A DNA stretch of 64,000 bases, taken from NCBI GenBank assembly GCA_002835545.1, contig PIZK01000006.1, positions 62,001-126,000 on the forward strand, read 5' to 3'. Below, piece by piece: positions 55,510-64,000 of this stretch. Position numbers and translations under genes: made by a program. Position 1 is the stretch's first letter. Each line of letters starts with the position of its first letter. The notes beneath the pieces are model-generated. The model saw only the letters and a program-made list of their open reading frames with translations, did no database searches and was not told the DNA's origin. This DNA comes from Alteromonadales bacterium alter-6D02 (GTDB lineage: Bacteria; Pseudomonadota; Gammaproteobacteria; Enterobacterales; Psychrobiaceae).

Positions 55510-57536
55510 CAGCGCGCTTGTTTGGCTGCACTATCGTAAGCCAAAATCTCTTGTTGGGGTAAGGCTTTCTCATATAGCCACCCTTGCGCAACATCGATAC
55601 CTAACTCTTTAACCAATGATAACTCCTCTGCCGTTTCGACACCTTCAGCCACAACGTGATACCGCATGCGACCAAAAATTTTGGCAATCTCCTGATACAG
55701 CAATTTACCTTCAGGTTGTTGTGTTTGCGCTAAAAACTGACGATCGAGTTTAACATGACTCACTGGTAGATTAGCCAACATAAACAAACTCGAATACCCT
55801 GTACCAAAGTCATCAATAACCGTTGTGATCCCGTGTTCTTTCAGCTTTTTAATATGCGTAGAGACTTGTTCTTGTTGATCTAAGTAGCTTGACTCAATGA
55901 TTTCCACCTTAACCTGCTCATTAAAGCCTGCAAATGTTTTACATAAGTGTTCTACCAGATGTGCCTTTGTTAAAACGTCAGGGTTTAAGTTAATACTAAT
56001 TTCGGGAGAAAAGCCCTGCTGATGCCAACACATAAGGTCTTTACTTGCTTGTTCAATCACCCATAAATCAATCAACTCGGTTTGCTTATGTTTAATTAGC
56101 TCGTCTAAAAAATACGGCCCTTTAATCACTCCCTGTGGGTCTTTGATTCTAAGCAGTGCTTCATAGCCACAAACATTACCTGAGGCCAGACATATTTGTG
56201 GCTGATAATATAAAAGTAATTCACCATCACTAATAGCTTGCAGGGCATGCTGTAACGCTTGAGTTGAACGCTTAGATTGCCATTGCTGCTGGATAAACCG
56301 GTGCTCACTACGCGCCATATACTGCTGAGATATATTGAGCTTTTGAGCAAGGGATGAAATAGCCGTCCCAGAGTTTGTTTGATTTGCACTCCAGCGTAGA
56401 AATGGAAAGTAAAGCGCTGCGTTCATAAGAATTAAAGCGCCTTGTAATAGCATCGCATTTGCATCACTCCCTACAAAGTAGCCGTCAATAATTGCAGGAA
56501 CCATCCAACTCATTTCAATCTGTTCATAACCAACCCAACCCCATGAGATCACAGCATAGGAGATTAAAAAATTAAGCGCGGGTGCCAATATGAAAGGGAT
56601 GAATAATATAGGATTCAAGAAAACGGGTAAGGCAAATAAAATAATTTCACAAAAATTAAAGATACTAAACGGGATAGAAAATTTAGCGACGGAGCGCTCA
56701 TGACTATCCTTATTTAGAAAAAGAGCAGCGATAATTAAACCAACAAAACATCCCGTTCCACCGACAATAACAAACGTATCGTAAAATAATTTTGCGCTAA
56801 GCCCGGCAAATATCTCCTGTCCGAGGTAACCACTGTCAAATAATAAATCGAACATGTTATCGCCATGGATACCAACAAACCAAAACAAGTGTACAGTAAG
56901 CATTCGTTCAAAAGTTAATTGAGCCACAGACGAGTTTGCATAATCAGGGCTAAGTGCTTGAGTTAACCAAGCGCCAATCTCATTAATCATTGGCATAATT
57001 AAGAACAAACCAAAGAAAACAAACAAAAATGGAAAGATCAGGGTAAATTTACTTTTTAGAAATTCACTGACACCAGCTACATTATGAATCGCACGCGGTA
57101 CCAACTTTAAAAACCAATTCAACCCAACGCTCGTTAATAGAGGAATAATCACCGCATAAGCGCTCGATCCCGTACTATTAAGTTGGAAGCTACCGCTCTC
57201 AAGTTGCAAATAATGACCATGAACACAAAAACTTAGCGCTGCGAGCATGGCACCAACAGCACCATCATGCATCAAGTTTTTTGAATAATGAAAACCAACA
57301 GAAATCGCGACCATCACTGGAAATAGTAATTGAACGGCAGTGACGCTCTCAATAGCGAGGGTGGCAAGGTAATCATCCGGGCTAAGCACATTAAAGTAGA
57401 GTGCACCGTTGATTAGAATGTTGGCGATACCCAAACTAATAAAATACGGAATAAGCGCAATGAACGCTTCTCTTATCGATAATAAGAGACAAGAGTGGAT
57501 AACTTGTTCAAATAGGCTTTTAAGCTTGTCTATCAA
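55506..57536 (-). CDS. Cellobiose-type PTS EIIC domain fused to an EAL (c-di-GMP phosphodiesterase) domain
   Basis: 676 residues. Residues about 10-375 form a multi-helix membrane domain of the EIIC (lactose/cellobiose) family. It retains the GIHG loop (VGIHGDNMFD) and the conserved glutamate before the pore motif (FNFCEIILFALPVFLNPIL). A linker leads to an EAL domain (about 420-670). EALLR (Glu459), ISINLNP, VEIIESS, VIDDFGTGYSS, VKLDRQF and AEGVETAEE indicate an active phosphodiesterase. EIIB and EIIA are absent. It probably senses, rather than transports, a sugar. The start is TTG 57536; no better start exists nearby. Confidence 0.92.
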   Translation of the reverse strand: MIDKLKSLFEQVIHSCLLLSIREAFIALIPYFISLGIANILINGALYFNVLSPDDYLATLAIESVTAVQLLFPVMVAISVGFHYSKNLMHDGAVGAMLAALSFCVHGHYLQLESGSFQLNSTGSSAYAVIIPLLTSVGLNWFLKLVPRAIHNVAGVSEFLKSKFTLIFPFLFVFFGLFLIMPMINEIGAWLTQALSPDYANSSVAQLTFERMLTVHLFWFVGIHGDNMFDLLFDSGYLGQEIFAGLSAKLFYDTFVIVGGTGCFVGLIIAALFLNKDSHERSVAKFSIPFSIFNFCEIILFALPVFLNPILFIPFILAPALNFLISYAVISWGWVGYEQIEMSWMVPAIIDGYFVGSDANAMLLQGALILMNAALYFPFLRWSANQTNSGTAISSLAQKLNISQQYMARSEHRFIQQQWQSKRSTQALQHALQAISDGELLLYYQPQICLASGNVCGYEALLRIKDPQGVIKGPYFLDELIKHKQTELIDLWVIEQASKDLMCWHQQGFSPEISINLNPDVLTKAHLVEHLCKTFAGFNEQVKVEIIESSYLDQQEQVSTHIKKLKEHGITTVIDDFGTGYSSLFMLANLPVSHVKLDRQFLAQTQQPEGKLLYQEIAKIFGRMRYHVVAEGVETAEELSLVKELGIDVAQGWLYEKALPQQEILAYDSAAKQARC

Positions 57537-57730
57537 AATATCTCAACTACATTAACGAAAGTCAAAGAGCGAAAGCGAGCAAGTCCTAGCAATCCATGTT
57601 ACAACTTCTTAACATTCACCATAAGGGATGAATAGATTAATACCAAAGATGGAGATTTTTTACAACGGAATAGTTGATTTAGATTGGCTTATAGCGTTGA
57701 GTGAACGCATTTTACACATTAGCTTTTTAT

Positions 57731-57777
57731 AAAATGACCAGCTAGATCAAAAATTTAACAAGTCTGGTCATTTTCGA
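57731..57777 (-). terminator. Inverted repeat downstream of the small lipoprotein gene
   Basis: AAAATGACCAG / CTGGTCATTTT arms of 11 bp with an AT-rich loop of about 22 nt, just past the minus-strand stop at 57782. It may act as a terminator despite the long loop. A second small hairpin GCGTT / AACGC lies near 57693-57707. The rest of the 57537-57781 gap shows nothing else. Confidence 0.5.
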
Positions 57778-57781
57778 AAGA

Positions 57782-58036
57782 CTAAATACCTTTTTTTGAA
57801 TATAAAGTCACTTTGTCTGCGACAAACTTAATGTTGATGTTTTTATCAGCATCGCCCCAAGTGCATTGTTTTAAACCAATGGTTTCATCGCACTTGCTTG
57901 CTGTGCCTAATAAGGTCTCAACTTCAGAAAAGTCCATTCCGACTTCAAGTGTATTGTAGTTTTCAGTGGTAATTTTGCTACAACCACTTAAAAGTAAGCT
58001 GGCACTTAATGCTGCTAATAACGTTAATCTTTTCAT
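57782..58036 (-). CDS. Small lipoprotein, DUF3862/BamE-like fold
   Basis: 84 residues, lipobox LLSGC at Cys19. The mature sequence ITTENYNTLEVGMDFSEVETLLGTASKCDE has the helix-turn pattern of SmpA/BamE-like and DUF3862 small lipoproteins, followed by strands (TWGDADKNINIKFV). Two internal cysteines are probably bonded. The role is unknown. It starts 13 bp downstream of hemF, so is likely co-transcribed. Confidence 0.83.
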   Translation of the reverse strand: MKRLTLLAALSASLLLSGCSKITTENYNTLEVGMDFSEVETLLGTASKCDETIGLKQCTWGDADKNINIKFVADKVTLYSKKGI

Positions 58037-58049
58037 CTTTTTTCCTAAA

Positions 58050-59509
<1,460 letters not shown>

Positions 59510-59604
59510 ATTGGCGACTCATATATAGTTAAGATTGGTAAATTTTATCAATATAATGCAACACCAACTAGTGCATTTTAACAAATTATCCCGAGTAACA
59601 TAGA

Positions 59605-59633
59605 TTCCGTATTGCTTAAAATAAAGGTATAAT
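59605..59633 (+). promoter_or_regulatory. Sigma-70 promoter of purEK
   Basis: -35 TTCCGT (59605-59610), 17-bp spacer, -10 TATAAT (59628-59633). This leaves a leader of about 60 nt before purE, with AAGG upstream of its ATG. Confidence 0.65.
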
Positions 59634-59702
59634 CGCTCATTAATTTTACCTGCTCTTGATGACTGGTAACACAAAGCTCACCTAAATTATAAGGCGTATA
59701 TA

Positions 59703-60185
59703 ATGACTGTCGGTATTATCATGGGGTCAAAATCTGATTGGCCAACAATGAAACATGCAGCAGAAATGCTTGATCTTTTTAATGTTCCTTACGAAACCAA
59801 AGTAGTTTCAGCCCATAGAACACCTCATTTATTAGCGGAATATGCTGAGTCAGCAAAAGAGCGTGGAATCAAAGTCATTATTGCCGGTGCAGGCGGTGCA
59901 GCACACCTCCCAGGCATGGCAGCAGCCTTTACTAGCTTACCTGTCTTAGGTGTTCCAGTTCAGTCAAAAGCCCTCAGCGGTCAAGACTCACTACTATCAA
60001 TTGTACAGATGCCAAAAGGAATTGCAGTTGGTACGTTAGCCATTGGTAATCCAGGCGCAGCAAACTCTGGCTTGCTAGCGGCACAAATTATCGGTACATA
60101 CGATGAGAAAGTTCAAGCGGCAGTTGAGGCTTTCCGTAAGGAACAAACAGATACAATCCTGAACAACCCTAATCCTGCAGAATAA
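59703..60185 (+). CDS. purE: N5-carboxyaminoimidazole ribonucleotide mutase
   Basis: 160 residues, class I PurE. Motifs are [20 protein letters not shown] (catalytic His), [14 protein letters not shown] and [42 protein letters not shown]. Converts N5-CAIR to CAIR in purine synthesis, taking the product of purK encoded 10 bp downstream. Confidence 0.98.
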   Translation: MTVGIIMGSKSDWPTMKHAAEMLDLFNVPYETKVVSAHRTPHLLAEYAESAKERGIKVIIAGAGGAAHLPGMAAAFTSLPVLGVPVQSKALSGQDSLLSIVQMPKGIAVGTLAIGNPGAANSGLLAAQIIGTYDEKVQAAVEAFRKEQTDTILNNPNPAE

Positions 60186-60195
60186 GGGTAACGTG

Positions 60196-61338
60196 ATGAA
60201 TGTATTAATGTTAGGTGCGGGTCAACTAGCTCGCATGATGGCACTAGCGGCCAAGCCGCTAAATATTGAAGTACGTGCTTATGATGTTGGCTCTGAACAA
60301 GTTATCAACCCATTAGCCAATGAACAGGTGTATGGCGACCTTGCTTCAGGCATTGCTCATGCTGATGCAATTACTGCCGAGTTTGAACATATTGACCATG
60401 ATGTCCTAGCATTATGTGAAGCGTCGGGGAAATTAAAACCATCAAGCCAAGCGATTAAGATTGGTGGTGACCGCCGCTTAGAAAAAGCATTACTAGCCCA
60501 ATCCCAAGCTGATAATGCCGAACACGTGATTGTTGAAGACGAGCAAGGCTTTCAGCAAGCCCTTGAACATTTAAGTCTACCAATCATTTTAAAAAGTGCC
60601 CTTGCTGGCTATGATGGTAAAGGCCAATGGCGTTTAAAATCAAACGAGCAGGCAGCACAAGTTTGGACGGAAGTTGATGAGTTCTTCGCTGGTAGCAAAA
60701 GTTTAGTTAAGCAAGGTATTGTTGCTGAGCAGATGGTACCCTTTGATCGTGAAGTTTCTCTAGTTGGAGTACGTGGCGTTAATGGTGATGTCAAAGTTTA
60801 CCCACTAACAGAGAATCATCACACTGATGGTGTGCTATCGGTTTCATTAGCCTTAACTGGTGAAGAAGAACTACAAAAACAAGCACAGCAAGTGTTTACT
60901 AACTTAACTAACGCAATGGACTATGTTGGTATCTTAGCTATTGAGTTCTTCCAAGTTGGTAATAAGTTATTGGTGAATGAAATTGCACCTCGCGTTCACA
61001 ACTCTGGTCACTGGACTCAACAAGGTTCTGACACTTGTCAATTTGAAAACCATATCCGAGCGGTATGCGGGTTGCCATTAGGTGGTACTGAACTACTGCG
61101 TCCCACGGCGATGATAAACATTTTAGGCGAAGATCAGGTGTCTAATGAAGTCTTAGCCATTCAGGGTGTCTCTGTGCATTGGTACGGTAAAACGAAACGT
61201 GCTGGCCGTAAAATGGGACATATCAATGTATCTGGCGAAAGTCACGCTCAGCTACAACAGCGCTTACAAGCTGTTGCTGACTTATTACCTGAGTCAGCAT
61301 TTTCTGATATTAAAGCGTATATCGGTAACTTAACCTAA
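60196..61338 (+). CDS. purK: N5-carboxyaminoimidazole ribonucleotide synthase
   Basis: 380-residue ATP-grasp enzyme from ATG 60196 (AAGGG 7 nt upstream; the GTG one codon before is less likely). MLGAGQLARMMALAAKPL, LKSALAGYDGKGQWRL and LLVNEIAPRVHNSGHWTQQGSDTCQFENH are diagnostic. Carboxylates AIR with bicarbonate and ATP. Confidence 0.98.
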   Translation: MNVLMLGAGQLARMMALAAKPLNIEVRAYDVGSEQVINPLANEQVYGDLASGIAHADAITAEFEHIDHDVLALCEASGKLKPSSQAIKIGGDRRLEKALLAQSQADNAEHVIVEDEQGFQQALEHLSLPIILKSALAGYDGKGQWRLKSNEQAAQVWTEVDEFFAGSKSLVKQGIVAEQMVPFDREVSLVGVRGVNGDVKVYPLTENHHTDGVLSVSLALTGEEELQKQAQQVFTNLTNAMDYVGILAIEFFQVGNKLLVNEIAPRVHNSGHWTQQGSDTCQFENHIRAVCGLPLGGTELLRPTAMINILGEDQVSNEVLAIQGVSVHWYGKTKRAGRKMGHINVSGESHAQLQQRLQAVADLLPESAFSDIKAYIGNLT

Positions 61339-61357
61339 TCCTGTTGCTATTCCAATG

Positions 61358-61389
61358 AAAAAGGATACCTTGGTGGTATCCTTTTTTTT
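61358..61389 (+). terminator. Terminator after purK
   Basis: The stem AAAAAGGATACC / GGTATCCTTTTT has a short TTGGT loop, and the T-run continues to eight. Confidence 0.93.
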
Positions 61390-61542
61390 GGCTATGTCGC
61401 AGTTAACTGTTGCGATTTGTTAATGGCAGCGGATCTTTGATGTGCTAAGGCGAGTTGCTGACTAATGTGAGGCTTGCTCGAGCACAACAGCTAACTAAGA
61501 CATAGCCTTTTTTACCCGCTTCTAGTTAATGAAACAACTGGG

Positions 61543-62100
61543 CTATTGGCCTTGTTTATGACTACATTTCTTATCCGCACAAATTAGCGTCATTCCACCA
61601 GCCATTTTTTTCTGGATCAATAACTCAAAGCCGCAAGCTTCACACTGCCCTGTAACAGGCTGATAATTGATTACAAATTTACATTTAGGGTAAGCGTCAC
61701 ATGCGTAGAATGTTTTTCCATAACGCGACACTCTTTGTGCAAGGTGACCTTGGTGGCACTGTGGACAGGTCGCCATTTCTTGCTCTTCGTTTTGGTGCTC
61801 AATATGATGGCATTCTGGATAATTTGAACACCCAATAAAAATACCATAGCGCCCCTTTTTAATCGCTAGCTCATTACCACATTCAGGACACTCTGAACCT
61901 GCAATAATTTGTTCATCCATTGCTTCTTGTGACACTAGGGGGCGAGTATAGCTACAAGTGGGGTAATTATTACAGCCAAGAAAAGGGCCATGTTTAGAAT
62001 TTTTTATTTGTAATTCACAGCCACATTCAGGGCAAAGTTCATATTCTTTTTCTAACGCATGTTCATGTTGCGAAAACAACTCGGGTTGTTGTTTTTTCAT
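61543..62100 (-). CDS. Topoisomerase-type C4 zinc-ribbon protein (YrdD-like)
   Basis: 185 residues from ATG 62100. Four Cys4 zinc ribbons: CPECGCEL..GCNNYPTC, CPECGNEL..GCSNYPEC, CPQCHQGHL..ACDAYPKC and CEACGFEL..CADKKC. These are the zf-C4_Topoisom fingers found at the end of topoisomerase I, here as a stand-alone protein without a catalytic domain. Single-stranded DNA binding is likely; the role is unknown. Confidence 0.9.
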   Translation of the reverse strand: MKKQQPELFSQHEHALEKEYELCPECGCELQIKNSKHGPFLGCNNYPTCSYTRPLVSQEAMDEQIIAGSECPECGNELAIKKGRYGIFIGCSNYPECHHIEHQNEEQEMATCPQCHQGHLAQRVSRYGKTFYACDAYPKCKFVINYQPVTGQCEACGFELLIQKKMAGGMTLICADKKCSHKQGQ

Positions 62101-62361
62101 AGCATTACCCACTGACGATTAATCATACCTATTATACCCAGTAGGCAAATAAATGTGAAATCATGACCTTAGTTTAACTCGGTGATAACCGTTAACAGCT
62201 AGCCTTTTCTTCTCTTGGAAAGGCCACTTTGCTACTGAATATTTTCAACCTAAAGAACCTAGCCTTTAGTCTAGCTAAAATTTTACATAAGTTGTAAATC
62301 CCCGTAGGATACAGGGGTATTTAAGCATATTTTTATAATGATAATTTTAGGATTTTCTCAC

Positions 62362-64000
62362 ATGAAAAAGTTTTCTCTAGCGCCGATTGCGTTAGCTCTA
62401 GCCCTTACTGGCTGTACAGGTTCAGAAAAAGCACCTGAAACAAAAGTACAAACAACACAAGCGGTCAATGCTGTACAACTTGAAGCAAGCAACCCGTTCT
62501 CTCAGCCTTGGACGACACCACACGGTATTCCAGACTTTCCCAAGATTAATACTGAACATTACCTACCAGCCTTTAAAGCGGCCATGGCCCAACAGAAGCA
62601 AGAGATTGCAGCTATCGTAGCCAACACAGAAGCTCCGACATTTGCTAATACTATCGAAGCCTATGAGTTCACTGGTAACTTAATGGATCGCGTAGCTAAC
62701 GTTTTCTATAACCTAACATCTGCTGAAACAAGTGATGAATTAAAAGCCATCGCTAAAGAAGTATCACCTTTACTTTCAGCACACTGGGATGATTTATCGT
62801 TAAACGCAGATTTATTTAAACGCGTTGAAGCGGTATACCAACAAAAAGACCAGTTAAACCTGTCGACTTCACAAGCCAAGTTATTAGAAGATAGCTACAT
62901 CGGTTTCGTTCGTGCAGGCGCAAAACTAAACGCATCAGAAAAAGCCAAAATTCGTGAGTTAAATGCAGAAATTGCAAAATTAACTCTTCAGTTTGGTGAC
63001 AATTTACTCGCTGAAACCAATGCCTTTGAGGTCGTAGTATCAGATAAGAGCAAGCTTTCTGGTTTATCTCAATCAATCATTGATGCAGCAGCAGCGACAG
63101 CTAAATCTCGAGGCCACGAAGGTAAGTGGGTATTTACTACTCACCGTCCATCAATTACACCTTTTATCACCTACGCAGATGATCGTGAACTCCGTAAAGA
63201 GCTATACCTAGGTTATATTAATCGTGCTAATAACGATAACGAGTTTGATAACAAGAAAACCTTAGCAAAAGTAGCTTCATTACGCGCAACAAAAGCGAAA
63301 TTAATGGGTTATCAGTCTCACGCTCATTACGTATTAGAAGATCGTGTAGCGAAAACACCTGCTGCTGTTTATGAGTTACTAAACCAGATTTGGCCAACTG
63401 CACTAGCAAAAGCTAAAGTTGAAGTCGCAGACATGCAAAAGCTGGTTGACGCAGAAGGCGGCAAGTTCAAGATTGAAGCATGGGATTACGCTTACTATGC
63501 AGAAAAAATTCGCAAGGCACGTTATGATATCGATGAAGAGCAAACACGCCCATACTTCGCGTTAGAATCAACACTACAAGGTGTGTTCCATACCGCAGAA
63601 AAACTTTTTGGTATTACGGTTAAAGAGCGCACAGACTTACCAACTTATCACGATGATGTGCGTACTTTTGAAGTTTATGAAGCAGACGGAACCTACATTG
63701 GCTTATTCCTAGCTGACCACTATGTTCGCCCTGGTAAACGTGGCGGCGCTTGGATGAACTCGTATCGCAAGCAATACAACATGAATGGCGTTGATTCAAC
63801 ACCTATCATCGTGAACGTTCTAAACTACCCACGCCCAACAGGCGATGAGCCAGCATTGTTAACGTTCGATCAGGCAAGTACACTATTCCACGAATTTGGC
63901 CATGCGTTACACGGTTTATTGTCTGACGGTACTTACCGCTCTCAAACAGGCACATCGGTTCCACGTGATTTCGTAGAGTTCCCATCACAAGTAATGGAAA
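62362..64000 (+). CDS. M3-family peptidase (Dcp/oligopeptidase) lipoprotein, 3' end cut
   Basis: The visible 546 codons start with a lipobox signal (LALALTGCTG, Cys17) and continue NPFSQPWTTPHGIPDFPKI, the usual start of periplasmic dipeptidyl carboxypeptidase-like M3 enzymes. The zinc site HEFGHALH lies near codon 510. It cleaves oligopeptides, presumably in the periplasm while anchored to a membrane. The C-terminal part is outside the window. AGGA lies about 11 nt upstream. Confidence 0.93.
   Translation, partial: MKKFSLAPIALALALTGCTGSEKAPETKVQTTQAVNAVQLEASNPFSQPWTTPHGIPDFPKINTEHYLPAFKAAMAQQKQEIAAIVANTEAPTFANTIEAYEFTGNLMDRVANVFYNLTSAETSDELKAIAKEVSPLLSAHWDDLSLNADLFKRVEAVYQQKDQLNLSTSQAKLLEDSYIGFVRAGAKLNASEKAKIRELNAEIAKLTLQFGDNLLAETNAFEVVVSDKSKLSGLSQSIIDAAAATAKSRGHEGKWVFTTHRPSITPFITYADDRELRKELYLGYINRANNDNEFDNKKTLAKVASLRATKAKLMGYQSHAHYVLEDRVAKTPAAVYELLNQIWPTALAKAKVEVADMQKLVDAEGGKFKIEAWDYAYYAEKIRKARYDIDEEQTRPYFALESTLQGVFHTAEKLFGITVKERTDLPTYHDDVRTFEVYEADGTYIGLFLADHYVRPGKRGGAWMNSYRKQYNMNGVDSTPIIVNVLNYPRPTGDEPALLTFDQASTLFHEFGHALHGLLSDGTYRSQTGTSVPRDFVEFPSQVME

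Noticed and set aside
57638-57777. Second full copy of the palindromic element
   Set aside because: It shares ATACCAA and TGACCA/TGGTCA words with the 162-bp element, but I could not align the arms, so only the local inverted repeat is reported.
59634-59702. Riboswitch in the purE leader
   Set aside because: The leader is about 60 nt with no purine-aptamer core or terminator; only a plain promoter and ribosome site are visible.
62816-63988. Several minus-strand frames of 60-86 codons inside the M3 peptidase gene
   Set aside because: They are antisense to a clearly coding sequence and have no supporting signals.

Overview
The window is an uninterrupted block of chromosomal core genes from an AT-rich marine gammaproteobacterium. 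Gene orders such as glnA-glnL-glnG, gpmI/yibN-grxC-secB-gpsA, ftsY-ftsE-ftsX-rpoH, ilvY/ilvC and purE-purK are gammaproteobacterial. The lineage-specific genes (DUF4124 protein, OmpV/DUF3019 two-component locus, EIIC-EAL protein, cytochrome c') point to Alteromonadales, near Colwellia, Thalassotalea or Shewanella. That placement is inferred from gene content and remembered families, not from a search. I see no rRNA, tRNA, CRISPR array, prophage or insertion sequence.

Layout. 0-7.6 kb: the end of typA, then the nitrogen control locus glnA, DUF4124 gene, glnL, glnG, with a sigma-54 promoter and NtrC boxes, followed by a DUF1801 gene and a voltage-gated channel. 7.7-10.5 kb: a CpxP/Spy-like gene divergent from cpxR-cpxA, sharing CpxR boxes. 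10.5-14.5 kb: trmL, a tiny basic ORF, and an overlapping four-gene operon (OmpV/MipA porin-like, DUF3019, response regulator, histidine kinase) headed by a three-step direct-repeat operator. 14.5-21 kb: gpsA, secB, grxC, yibN facing gpmI, envC and a polysaccharide deacetylase. 21-26.3 kb: rpoH, ftsX, ftsE, ftsY (with 25 tandem decapeptides) and rsmD. 26.3-33 kb: ETF-ubiquinone oxidoreductase, tmcA, a thioesterase and an ABC-2 exporter pair. 33-40 kb: hutI/hutC, mgsA, a 162-bp palindromic repeat, a divergent thiolase-like gene, and ilvY/ilvC.

40-49 kb is the most accessory-looking part: unknown exported proteins, cytochrome c', a cytochrome b561, an Lrp regulator with a YjeH-like exporter, and a 3D-domain (MltA-like) exported protein. 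49-58 kb: two divergent alpha/beta hydrolases, the MoxR-DUF58-transglutaminase operon, rlmJ, a lipoprotein and a cellobiose-EIIC/EAL fusion. 58-64 kb: a small lipoprotein, hemF, tsaC, purE-purK, a zinc-ribbon protein and the start of an M3 peptidase lipoprotein.

No clearly new multigene system is visible. The best leads are regulatory architectures readable in the DNA (NtrC, CpxR, OmpR-type, HutC, IlvY), the FtsY minisatellite, the palindromic element, the channel's acidic selectivity filter, the EIIC-EAL fusion and the OmpV-DUF3019-two-component operon.
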